The notes under the pieces were generated by a model. That model was not told where the DNA came from, ran no database searches, and saw nothing but the letters and a program-made list of their open reading frames with translations. A stretch of 5,353 nt of DNA from Synergistaceae bacterium (GTDB taxonomy: Bacteria; Synergistota; Synergistia; Synergistales; Synergistaceae): positions 1 to 5,353 of the forward strand of contig JAITAT010000055.1 of assembly GCA_031283975.1 (NCBI GenBank), written 5' to 3'. Positions 1-5,353 of the stretch are shown piece after piece. The translations under genes were made by a program, and so were the position numbers. Each line of letters opens with the position of its first letter. The first letter of the stretch is position 1.

Positions 1-1
1 G

Positions 2-994
2 CTCGAGGTGATACCGGCGACGATACGCCACATGGGAACCGACCGATCTAAGGACATACTCGAAAGCATGTACCTCAAAACGAAAGAAACCTGCGACGTG
101 CGCACGGGAACGACCGCTGGAGAGGTGTTGCTGGACGAAAACGGCTCCGCGAGAGGGATCACGCTTGAAGACGGTTCGGAGATAGAAGCGAAAACCGTGC
201 TGCTGGCGCCGGGACGCGAGGGCGCCCCGTGGATGGAGGAAACCATCCGCAAACTCGGCTTGGAAATAGCGTCCCTCCCGGTGGACATAGGCGTCAGAGT
301 CGAGGTGCCCGCCGCGTGGGCCAAGGAAATAACCGAACAGTTTTACGAGATAAAAGCGATACTCGATACGCCGACGTTCGACGACAGAGTCAGAACTTTC
401 TGCATGTGCCCGAACGGCGAGGTGACGACGGAATATCAATCGCGCCAGTCGATACTCACCGTCAACGGTCACTCGAATCAGGACACGTCGCGCAAGACGG
501 AAAACACGAACTTCGCGATACTGGTTTCGACGAAATTCACAAAACCGTTCAACAACCCGACGGGATACGGCAGCCATGTGGCCCGTCTCGCCAACATGCT
601 CACCGGAGGCGTCATGGTGCAGCGGCTCGGCGACCTGAAAAAAGGCCGCCGTTCGACGCGAGATCGCATAGCGAGAGGGCTCGTCCGTCCGACTCTGGAG
701 AGCGCCGAGCCGGGCGATCTGTCGTTCGTTCTGCCCTACAGGCACCTCGCCGGAATCACCGAGATGATCGAGGCGCTGGACAATATAATTCCCGGCGTAA
801 ACGGCCCTCACACCTTGCTCTACGGCGTTGAGGTCAAATTTTTCAGCCTGAAACTCGAACTGGACGACAGCCTCGCGACAAAAATAAAGGGGCTTTGGGC
901 GGCCGGAGACGGCGCGGGCGTTACAAGGGGGGTCGTTCAGGCTTCCGCGTCGGGAATATGGGCGGCGCGGGCTATGACACAAGCGCTGGGATAA
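2..994 (+). CDS. FAD-dependent dehydrogenase, COG2509 type, 5' end cut by the window
   Basis: This is the C-terminal part of an NAD(P)/FAD-dependent oxidoreductase of the COG2509 group. The frame is already open at base 2, so the GTG at 8 is almost certainly internal. Family members are about 460 residues, so roughly 130 residues are missing, including the N-terminal dinucleotide-binding GxGxxG. Counting from the GTG, I see LAPGREGAPW at 66-75 (second part of the FAD fold), VDIGVRVE at 92-99, a Cys-containing RTFCMCPNGEV at 129-139, and the C-terminal FAD-contact signature GLWAAGDGAGVTRG at 295-308 followed by VQASASG. The protein is expected to be cytosolic. Its substrate is not established for the family as far as I know, so I give no reaction. 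It ends in TAA directly before the ATG of the next gene, suggesting co-transcription. Isoleucine codons are ATA in 15 of 20 cases. The family call is firm; the function is not. Confidence 0.9.
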   Translation, partial: LEVIPATIRHMGTDRSKDILESMYLKTKETCDVRTGTTAGEVLLDENGSARGITLEDGSEIEAKTVLLAPGREGAPWMEETIRKLGLEIASLPVDIGVRVEVPAAWAKEITEQFYEIKAILDTPTFDDRVRTFCMCPNGEVTTEYQSRQSILTVNGHSNQDTSRKTENTNFAILVSTKFTKPFNNPTGYGSHVARLANMLTGGVMVQRLGDLKKGRRSTRDRIARGLVRPTLESAEPGDLSFVLPYRHLAGITEMIEALDNIIPGVNGPHTLLYGVEVKFFSLKLELDDSLATKIKGLWAAGDGAGVTRGVVQASASGIWAARAMTQALG

Positions 995-1483
995 ATGAAC
1001 GAAAGAGGTTACGCCGACGGGGAGATATTTTTATACGGAGGTAAGCCTTACGCGCTCGCGAGCGGCGCCGCGCGGGAAGGCTCGCCGAAAGTCGAGGCGT
1101 CGGACGGGCGCATAATCGTGAGGGTTCCTTCGCAAGAACGGAGAAAATTCCTCATCTACTGGTATGCGTCCGAAACCGAAAAAATCGCGCGCGAGCTTGT
1201 GCCGCGGTGGTCGAAAAAACTCGGCGTGCGTCCGCGTTCGGTAGCCGTCAAATTCGCCAGGACGAGATGGGGATCGTGTTCCTCGTCCGGCGGAATATTT
1301 TTCAACTGCCGGATGTCGATGCTGTCGGAAGACGTCGCCCAATACATAGTCGTTCATGAACTGTGCCATCTGAAACATATGAACCACGGCCCGCTGTTCT
1401 GGGACGAGGTTCGCCGCGCGCTGCCCGACGCGATGCCGCTGAGACGTTCCTTGCGGGAACAGGAGCGGGACGCCAGGCTGTAA
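995..1483 (+). CDS. YgjP/DUF45-type zinc metallopeptidase-like protein
   Basis: This is a small cytosolic protein of 162 residues with the YgjP-like metallopeptidase domain (DUF45, PF01863), related to SprT/WLM-type zincins. The zinc motif HELCHLKHMNH lies at residues 121-131. H121 and H125 are expected zinc ligands, E122 the catalytic glutamate, and H131 the likely third ligand. The family motif RWGSC is at 91-95, followed by IFFNCRM at 101-107, where most relatives have NWRL, so a Cys replaces Trp. FWDEV at 135-139 matches the usual FW after the zinc site. Many relatives are near 230 residues; this one has a shorter N-terminal strand region but an intact catalytic core. ATG 995 abuts the TAA of the upstream gene (TAAATG), with a weak GGGA a few bases before it, so translation is probably coupled. 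No signal peptide or membrane segment is visible. The biological substrate of this family is unknown. Confidence 0.88.
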   Translation: MNERGYADGEIFLYGGKPYALASGAAREGSPKVEASDGRIIVRVPSQERRKFLIYWYASETEKIARELVPRWSKKLGVRPRSVAVKFARTRWGSCSSSGGIFFNCRMSMLSEDVAQYIVVHELCHLKHMNHGPLFWDEVRRALPDAMPLRRSLREQERDARL

Positions 1484-1534
1484 TTGCCCGAACGCCGGAT
1501 CCACGGCTCGCCGCGCATACCCCTGAAAACACCG

Positions 1535-2458
1535 TCACTGCCAGAGCGGGGTCGGATATACTCCTTTTTCGTGCAGCTTCGCTACCGCTTTCACCACTCC
1601 AGGCCTGTCCTCGCGGTAAGTGATTCCATACCAAGTGTCCGGGCTTTCGAGTACTTTGACGTCGCAAGCGCCCTCGCGCAACTGAGCGTCTATCTCGCTC
1701 GGGAGCAGATATTCGCACTTCAGCGGGTTGCAAGGCAGGTTTTCATTCAAAAAACGAGGAAAGTGCCTTTTCGCGGCTTCAAAAAATTCCTCGCGCAACC
1801 CCCAAAAATTCATCGAAACCAGAGTCCCTCCGGGAATATAGCTCCACGTAAGCCCTTTATCATCCGAAAACCTCGCGCCTGAACCGGACTTTTCGACAAG
1901 CGCGCGCTCGGCGATGCTCGAAAGATGCCCGTTTCCGTCGGCTTCGCAAATGCCGCGGGTCACGCTGCCGTGCTCCGAAACGGTGTTCTCGATCCTGTAA
2001 CCGACCATGGAGAAGTGTGTTTTGCCGTCCCCGGCCCCGGGTGCTGACAGCCATTCGTGAATGGTTTTATACGCTTCCGCGCCGTAGAAATCGTCCGCGT
2101 TTATCACGGCGAACGGGCCGTTTACCCTGGGTTTGGCGCAGAGCAGCGCATGAGCGGTTCCCCACGGCTTTGTTCTTCCATCCGGAAGAGAGTAACCGGA
2201 CGGCAGACAGTTCAACTCCTGATACGCGTATTCGGTTTCCGCGTATCCCGCCGCCCTGTTTCCTATCACCTCCATAAAGTCATCACTGATCGCCCGGGTT
2301 ATTATGAACACGATTTTTTCAAAACCTGCCTTTATCGCGTCGTAAATGGAATAGTCTATGATGAGTTCCCCGTTTGTTCCGATCGGGTCTATCTGTTTAA
2401 GCCCGCCGTATCTGCTCCCAATTCCGGCGGCCATAATGACCAGTGCTGGTTTTCCCAC
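1535..2458 (-). CDS. Sugar-1-phosphate nucleotidyltransferase (GSRYGGLKQ type)
   Basis: This cytosolic enzyme of 307 residues belongs to the nucleotidyltransferase family that joins an NTP and a sugar-1-phosphate into an NDP-sugar and pyrophosphate. The N-terminal nucleotide-binding loop AAGIGSRYGGLKQ is at residues 10-22, a variant of the classical GxGTRxxPxTK signature. PWGTAHAL at 98-105 and NADDFYG at 120-126 follow; the Asp pair is the likely metal and sugar-phosphate site. VSMNFWG is at 214-220, and the C-terminal block has YGITYREDRPGVV. The length fits a single-domain member, and I see no left-handed beta-helix acyltransferase domain. It is the last gene of the operon, 28 bases after galE, and starts at GTG; the first ATG in frame (residue 9) would remove the first strand. 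Its place beside galK and galE suggests galactose-1-phosphate or glucose-1-phosphate with UTP, but neither sugar nor nucleotide can be read from sequence. N-acetylhexosamine-1-phosphate is an alternative. No terminator is evident in the 51-base convergent gap after it. Confidence 0.88.
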   Translation of the reverse strand: MGKPALVIMAAGIGSRYGGLKQIDPIGTNGELIIDYSIYDAIKAGFEKIVFIITRAISDDFMEVIGNRAAGYAETEYAYQELNCLPSGYSLPDGRTKPWGTAHALLCAKPRVNGPFAVINADDFYGAEAYKTIHEWLSAPGAGDGKTHFSMVGYRIENTVSEHGSVTRGICEADGNGHLSSIAERALVEKSGSGARFSDDKGLTWSYIPGGTLVSMNFWGLREEFFEAAKRHFPRFLNENLPCNPLKCEYLLPSEIDAQLREGACDVKVLESPDTWYGITYREDRPGVVKAVAKLHEKGVYPTPLWQ

Positions 2459-2468
2459 GATTTGCGTT

Positions 2469-2475
2469 CTCCCTT
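2469..2475 (-). promoter_or_regulatory. Ribosome binding site deciding the GTG start of the nucleotidyltransferase
   Basis: On the minus strand the sequence AAGGGAG lies 10 bases before GTG at 2458. It is the only good Shine-Dalgarno match in the 28-base gap after galE and supports the GTG start. The spacing is at the long end of normal, which may lower translation of this last gene relative to galE. Confidence 0.6.
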
Positions 2476-2486
2476 CGTTATCTGAA

Positions 2487-3503
2487 TTATTTCCCGTAAC
2501 CGTTCGGATTTGCGCTCTGCCAGCGCCAGGAATCCGCGCACATGTCGTCGATGCCGTACTCCGCTTTCCACCCGAGTTCGCGGAGCGCCTTCGACGTATC
2601 GGCGTAGACGGCGGCGACGTCGCCCGGACGGCGCAGGGTGAATTCGCGGTCTATCTTTTTGCCGCAGGCGCGCTCGAAAGCCGCGATGACCTCCATTACG
2701 CTGTAACCCCTTCCGGCGCCGAGGTTGCATACAAATTCGCCGCAGTTTCCCTCCAGCTTTTTTAGAGCGGCGACGTGCCCTCTCGCCAAATCCACGACGT
2801 GAATATAATCTCTGACTCCCGTGCCGTCTGGCGTCGGATAGTCGTTCCCAAATATTCTGACCCTTTCGAGATTGCCAACGGCCACCTGAGAAATATACGG
2901 AACCAGGTTGTTCGGTATGCCGTTGGGGTCTTCCCCTATCAGGCCCGATTTGTGAGCGCCTATCGGGTTGAAGTAACGAAGCGCCGCCATATTCCACGAC
3001 CGATCCGCGGCGCAGGCGTCGCGCAGTATGCGCTCGATGAACAATTTCGTCGCGCCGTAGGGATTCGTGGCGGATGTCGGAAAATCTTCGGCCACCGGGA
3101 TGCTCGCCGGATCTCCGTAAACCGTCGCTGATGACGAAAAAACGAAATTTTTCACGCCGTACTTCCTCATCACCCTCAGCAGCACGAGCGTGCCGGTGAG
3201 ATTATTGGAGTAATACTCCAGAGGTTTCACAACGCTCTCTCCCACGGCTTTCAATCCGGCGAAGTGAATCACGGACTCTATATCGGGGTTCTCGGCGAAC
3301 AGCGCGTCGACGCCTCCCCCGTCCGTAACGTCCAGTTTATAGAACTTCACCCTCGCGCCCGTGATACGCCCGACCCGCTCAAGCGCTTCCTCGCTCGAGT
3401 TGATCAGGCTGTCGGCGACGATCACGCCATACCCCGATTCGATCAGCTCCACGCACGCGTGGCTTCCTATAAATCCGGCCCCGCCGGTCACAAGCACTGA
3501 CAT
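2487..3503 (-). CDS. galE: UDP-glucose 4-epimerase
   Basis: This enzyme interconverts UDP-galactose and UDP-glucose with bound NAD+ in the cytosol. It is 338 residues long, the same as E. coli GalE, and aligns at its C-terminus without gaps. TGGAGFIG at 6-13 is the NAD-binding glycine loop of the short-chain dehydrogenase fold. SSSATVYG at 123-130 supplies the catalytic Ser. NPYGATK at 147-153 supplies catalytic Tyr149 and Lys153. RYFNPIGAH at 176-184 and the PTPDGTGVRDYIHVVDLA block at 223-240 are typical of GalE. The position of E. coli Tyr299, which limits the sugar pocket, is Val299, so the enzyme may also accept N-acetylated UDP-hexosamines. It lies 31 bases after galK and 28 before the nucleotidyltransferase in one operon. 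ATG 3503 has GGGGGA six bases upstream, and an ATG-TAA pair sits directly before it. The identification is very secure. Confidence 0.97.
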   Translation of the reverse strand: MSVLVTGGAGFIGSHACVELIESGYGVIVADSLINSSEEALERVGRITGARVKFYKLDVTDGGGVDALFAENPDIESVIHFAGLKAVGESVVKPLEYYSNNLTGTLVLLRVMRKYGVKNFVFSSSATVYGDPASIPVAEDFPTSATNPYGATKLFIERILRDACAADRSWNMAALRYFNPIGAHKSGLIGEDPNGIPNNLVPYISQVAVGNLERVRIFGNDYPTPDGTGVRDYIHVVDLARGHVAALKKLEGNCGEFVCNLGAGRGYSVMEVIAAFERACGKKIDREFTLRRPGDVAAVYADTSKALRELGWKAEYGIDDMCADSWRWQSANPNGYGK

Positions 3504-3534
3504 TTACATTCCCCCGCCCGATAAAATTTACGCG

Positions 3535-4830
3535 TCACTCCAACCGCAGTTTGACGCCGCCCTCCCGCCTGATGCGCAGGACGTGACAGGCTTCGTCTCC
3601 GAACAGATCGCTCATGGCGCGGCAATATTCACCCAGCAGGGAATCGGGAACGAACGCCTGAATAGTGCCCGCAAATCCGCCGCCCTGCAAACGCCACGCT
3701 CCCCAGCCGTTCAGTATTCTCTGGGAAACCGCGAGGGCCAAGGGCACCCCCTGTCTGCCGGGAGTTTTAATCGAGTACGCGTTCTGGTTGAACTCGAACG
3801 ACGAATGCCCGCATTCAACTATCAACTCGAGAAAACGCGCGATATCGTCTTTTCTGACAACGTCCGACACGCGGCGCACCCTTTCGCATTCCTCGAAGAA
3901 GTGTATCGCGCGGATTACGGAGCGGTCTCCCGTCTCTTGTCTCACGTCCGCGACGCGGGCTTTGAAATCGTCATAATCCACCTCTCTAAGGCAGCGCTTG
4001 CCGAAGAAAGCTGCCACGCTTTCCATCTCGGAACGGATGGCCGCGTATTCATCGGTCAGGCCCGAGTGATCGCCCTTTGTGTCGGTGACTACGAGATGCA
4101 TTCCGTGACGTGAGAGGTCGAGCGGTATTTTTAGGACGACAGGCGCAGATGGATCGCCAAAATCAATGGATATCGCGCCGCCCACGGAACAGGCGGTTTG
4201 ATCCATCAAACCTGACGGCTTGCCGAAAAATTTGTTCTCCGAATATTGCCCCATAATGCCGAGCGTCACGGCGTCGAAACGGCCCCCGTTGTATTCGCCG
4301 TTCAATATCGATCCGACGCAGACCTCGAACGCCGCCGAACTGGAGAGTCCGCCCCCCTTGATGACGTCGGAAACGGTATACGCGTCGAATGCTCCCAACG
4401 TTCCTCCGCGTTCGCGATATGCGGCGGCAATTCCCCTGATGATGCCGGACGATTTCCCGAACTCGCCTGGGTCCGGTTCGAGGCGGGACAGATTCACGGC
4501 GTCCTCATACCGAAAACCGTGAGAACGAAGCCGTATGACTTCCCCCTCGGATTTTGATACCACGGCTATGATGTCGAGATTTACGGCGGCCGCCATCACC
4601 ACGCCATTGTTGTGATCCGTGTGATTCCCGCACAACTCCGTTCGCCCCGGCGCCGAATATATCGATATGTCCCTTCCGGCTCCGTAATGGCGCTCGAAAT
4701 TCTCTATAGCTCCGGCGTACCTCTCGCGCTGTTTCAATATCGTTTCACGGTCGGACAGATAGAGCGACGAAAAAATTTTATCGCACTCCCCCTTCCGTAT
4801 TTTTTCGACCGCGCGCGCCGCGTTCGCCAT
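3535..4830 (-). CDS. galK: Galactokinase
   Basis: This cytosolic GHMP-family kinase phosphorylates alpha-D-galactose with ATP to galactose-1-phosphate. It is 431 residues from the preferred ATG at 4830, longer than E. coli GalK (about 380) because of an extra N-terminal segment of roughly 30-40 residues before the first motif. From that start, the galactokinase signature GRTELCGNHTDH is at 62-73, the ATP-binding GHMP loop GGGLSSSAAFE at 159-169, the catalytic Asp210 in GLMDQ, the conserved Tyr262 in TDEY, and the third motif GGGFAG at 383-388. The usual GEHTDY reads GNHTDH, so the Glu that contacts the sugar C6 hydroxyl in well-studied enzymes is Asn67; I recall similar forms in clostridial galactokinases. 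It is the first gene of the operon, with the promoter and ribosome site just upstream. An in-frame ATG at 4854 would add eight residues but lacks a Shine-Dalgarno sequence. Galactose is the likeliest substrate; another hexose or hexosamine cannot be excluded. Confidence 0.95.
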   Translation of the reverse strand: MANAARAVEKIRKGECDKIFSSLYLSDRETILKQRERYAGAIENFERHYGAGRDISIYSAPGRTELCGNHTDHNNGVVMAAAVNLDIIAVVSKSEGEVIRLRSHGFRYEDAVNLSRLEPDPGEFGKSSGIIRGIAAAYRERGGTLGAFDAYTVSDVIKGGGLSSSAAFEVCVGSILNGEYNGGRFDAVTLGIMGQYSENKFFGKPSGLMDQTACSVGGAISIDFGDPSAPVVLKIPLDLSRHGMHLVVTDTKGDHSGLTDEYAAIRSEMESVAAFFGKRCLREVDYDDFKARVADVRQETGDRSVIRAIHFFEECERVRRVSDVVRKDDIARFLELIVECGHSSFEFNQNAYSIKTPGRQGVPLALAVSQRILNGWGAWRLQGGGFAGTIQAFVPDSLLGEYCRAMSDLFGDEACHVLRIRREGGVKLRLE

Positions 4831-4837
4831 AAAATTA

Positions 4838-4842
4838 CCCCC
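4838..4842 (-). promoter_or_regulatory. Ribosome binding site deciding the galK start
   Basis: On the minus strand GGGGG lies seven bases before the ATG at 4830, a normal spacing. The alternative in-frame ATG at 4854 has no comparable site, and it would place this G run inside the coding region. This is the reason for choosing the shorter galK. galE uses the same kind of G-run site. Confidence 0.65.
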
Positions 4843-4894
4843 GCTCCAAAGCATCAGGATTATTTAAGCGATTTTCCTCCGGGTTTCTCGTTGT

Positions 4895-4923
4895 ATTTTA
4901 CATTATCATGAATATTTTGCGAA
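4895..4923 (-). promoter_or_regulatory. Candidate sigma-70 promoter of the galK operon
   Basis: On the minus strand a -35 element TTCGCA (4923-4918, four of six matches to TTGACA) and a -10 element TAAAAT (4900-4895, five of six matches to TATAAT) are separated by exactly 17 bases. The region is AT-rich, unlike the coding DNA around it. Transcription would start near 4888, giving a leader of nearly 60 bases before galK. This was found by eye only. A second -10-like hexamer, GATAAT, lies just upstream but has a poorer -35 partner. Confidence 0.45.
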
Positions 4924-4937
4924 ACTTGCCTTCCCGT

Positions 4938-4952
4938 TTTTAACGCTTAAAA
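4938..4952. promoter_or_regulatory. Palindrome upstream of the galK promoter, possible operator
   Basis: TTTTAA-CGC-TTAAAA is a perfect inverted repeat with 6-base arms around a 3-base centre. It ends about 15 bases upstream of the predicted -35 element, a place where activators, or repressors bound at two sites, often act. It resembles the general shape of LacI/GalR-family operators but not their usual consensus. No regulator gene is in the window. In AT-rich DNA such a short palindrome could arise by chance. Confidence 0.25.
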
Positions 4953-5102
4953 CCGAACTCTTTCGCGCGCGAAGCCCGACGCCGCGGAACAACTCCAGGC
5001 ACGCTCGAAATTCGCGGCGTTTTCGAGGCTGATTACGCGCGTTTTGCTTATTTTTCCAAAAGTCGATGATATCATAAATTGAGAGTCCAGGGTGTTTGCT
5101 CC

Positions 5103-5353
5103 ATGCCGGGTTCGGGCAGCGCCCGAGGTTTTTTGCCTGCGGATCTGGGGTTCACAACGACGTCTCCCGCCGGAGAGGAAGGTTTCCCAGGAGAATTGAA
5201 AGTCACGGTCAAATATATTCTCGGCGATGACGACAGATTTACAATGGAGTATTTCGCGTACACCGACGCAGACACATATATCAATCTGAGCAATCACGCG
5301 TATTTCGACATGTCCGAAGGTATGGACGAAACTTTGGTTCACTCGTTCGCGGA
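5103..5353 (+). pseudogene. galM: Aldose 1-epimerase (GalM) fragment lacking its N-terminal part, cut by the window
   Basis: The frame from ATG 5103 runs open to the right edge (83 complete codons) and encodes a central GalM segment. I see TSPAGEEGFPGEL at residues 20-32, the match to the family's SPDGEEGFPGNL. A beta-rich stretch follows, then NLSNHAYFDM at 61-70, the family's NLTNHSYFNL, with H65 as the expected catalytic acid. In full-length GalM this His lies near residue 170-175, so about 105-110 residues are missing, including the GRxANRI and LHGG regions. Upstream in frame there is a stop at 5067-5069, and the stretch between lacks GalM motifs. AGGGTG eight bases before the ATG could act as a ribosome site, so a shortened protein could be made, but it would lack half of the sugar pocket. 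GalM converts beta- to alpha-galactose for GalK, which fits its place head-to-head with the gal operon. Identity is good; the pseudogene status is an inference, and a misassembly would look the same. Confidence 0.65.
5111..5134 (+). terminator. Intrinsic-terminator-like hairpin at the start of the galM fragment
   Basis: TCGGGC (5112-5117) and GCCCGA (5121-5126) form a perfect 6-base GC-rich stem with an AGC loop, extended by a T-G pair. Two bases later comes a run of six T (5129-5134). This is the form of a rho-independent terminator for plus-strand transcription. No plus-strand gene ends just before it, and it overlaps the first codons of the galM fragment. It may be a true terminator left at a rearrangement junction, an attenuator, or chance. 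Confidence 0.35.

Noticed and set aside
1031..1504. Long open frame on the minus strand opposite the YgjP-like gene
   Set aside because: It is rich in Arg and Pro with no recognisable motif, and lies antisense to a gene with a clear zinc site; this is typical shadow coding in GC-rich DNA.
1484..1534. Possible bidirectional terminator between the convergent genes
   Set aside because: Only a 4-base stem (GCCG at 1494, CGGC at 1504) without a T run on either strand is visible.
3504..3509. ATG-TAA start-stop pair directly before the galE ATG
   Set aside because: The ribosome site ends only one base before this ATG, too close for use, while it is spaced normally for the galE ATG.
3361..4113. A 250-codon plus-strand open frame opposite galE and galK
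   Set aside because: It covers the end of galE, the intergenic gap and half of galK on the other strand, has no family motif, and is explained by high third-position GC.
4876..4880. A perfect GGAGG on the minus strand in the galK leader
   Set aside because: No ATG, GTG or TTG lies at a suitable distance; the nearest ATG (4854) is 21 bases away, so it does not define a leader peptide or the galK start.
4831..5102. Riboswitch or structured leader RNA between galK and the galM fragment
   Set aside because: I found no conserved riboswitch motif; only short AT-rich promoter-like sequence and small palindromes are present.

Overview
The window holds ordinary bacterial metabolic genes: a galactose (Leloir-type) cluster next to a redox gene and a small metallopeptidase-like gene. 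The DNA is fairly GC-rich, strongly favours G or C at third codon positions and often uses ATA for isoleucine. The protein families (COG2509 FAD dehydrogenase, a galactokinase with GNHTDH, a GSRYGGLKQ-type nucleotidyltransferase) suggest an anaerobe of the Clostridia or Synergistota kind. That is an inference from family resemblance; nothing here fixes the taxonomy.

Layout. Bases 1-1483 hold two plus-strand genes. The first is the 3' two thirds of a COG2509-type FAD-dependent dehydrogenase, cut by the window edge. The second is a YgjP/DUF45 zinc-metallopeptidase-like protein whose ATG directly abuts the upstream stop. A convergent gap of 51 bases without a clear terminator follows. Bases 1535-4830 carry a compact minus-strand operon in the order galK, galE, sugar-1-phosphate nucleotidyltransferase, with gaps of 31 and 28 bases. 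It has a plausible sigma-70 promoter at 4895-4923 and a short palindrome just upstream of it. From about 5103 to the right edge, a plus-strand reading frame encodes the middle of an aldose 1-epimerase (GalM), but about 105-110 N-terminal residues expected for the family are absent, so it looks like a truncated or rearranged gene.

How the genes fit. GalM interconverts galactose anomers, GalK makes galactose-1-phosphate and GalE interconverts UDP-galactose and UDP-glucose. The usual galactose-1-phosphate uridylyltransferase (GalT) is not in the window. The third operon gene is instead a nucleotidyltransferase of the type that uses an NTP and a sugar-1-phosphate. The operon could therefore encode a UTP-dependent (pyrophosphorylase, Isselbacher-type) route that bypasses GalT. 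The GalE gatekeeper position is Val (E. coli Tyr299), and GalK has Asn in place of the usual sugar-contacting Glu, so somewhat different sugar specificity is possible. I see no mobile element, CRISPR array, tRNA or rRNA, and no clearly new multi-gene system. The points most worth a second look are the GalT-less gene set and the broken galM junction.
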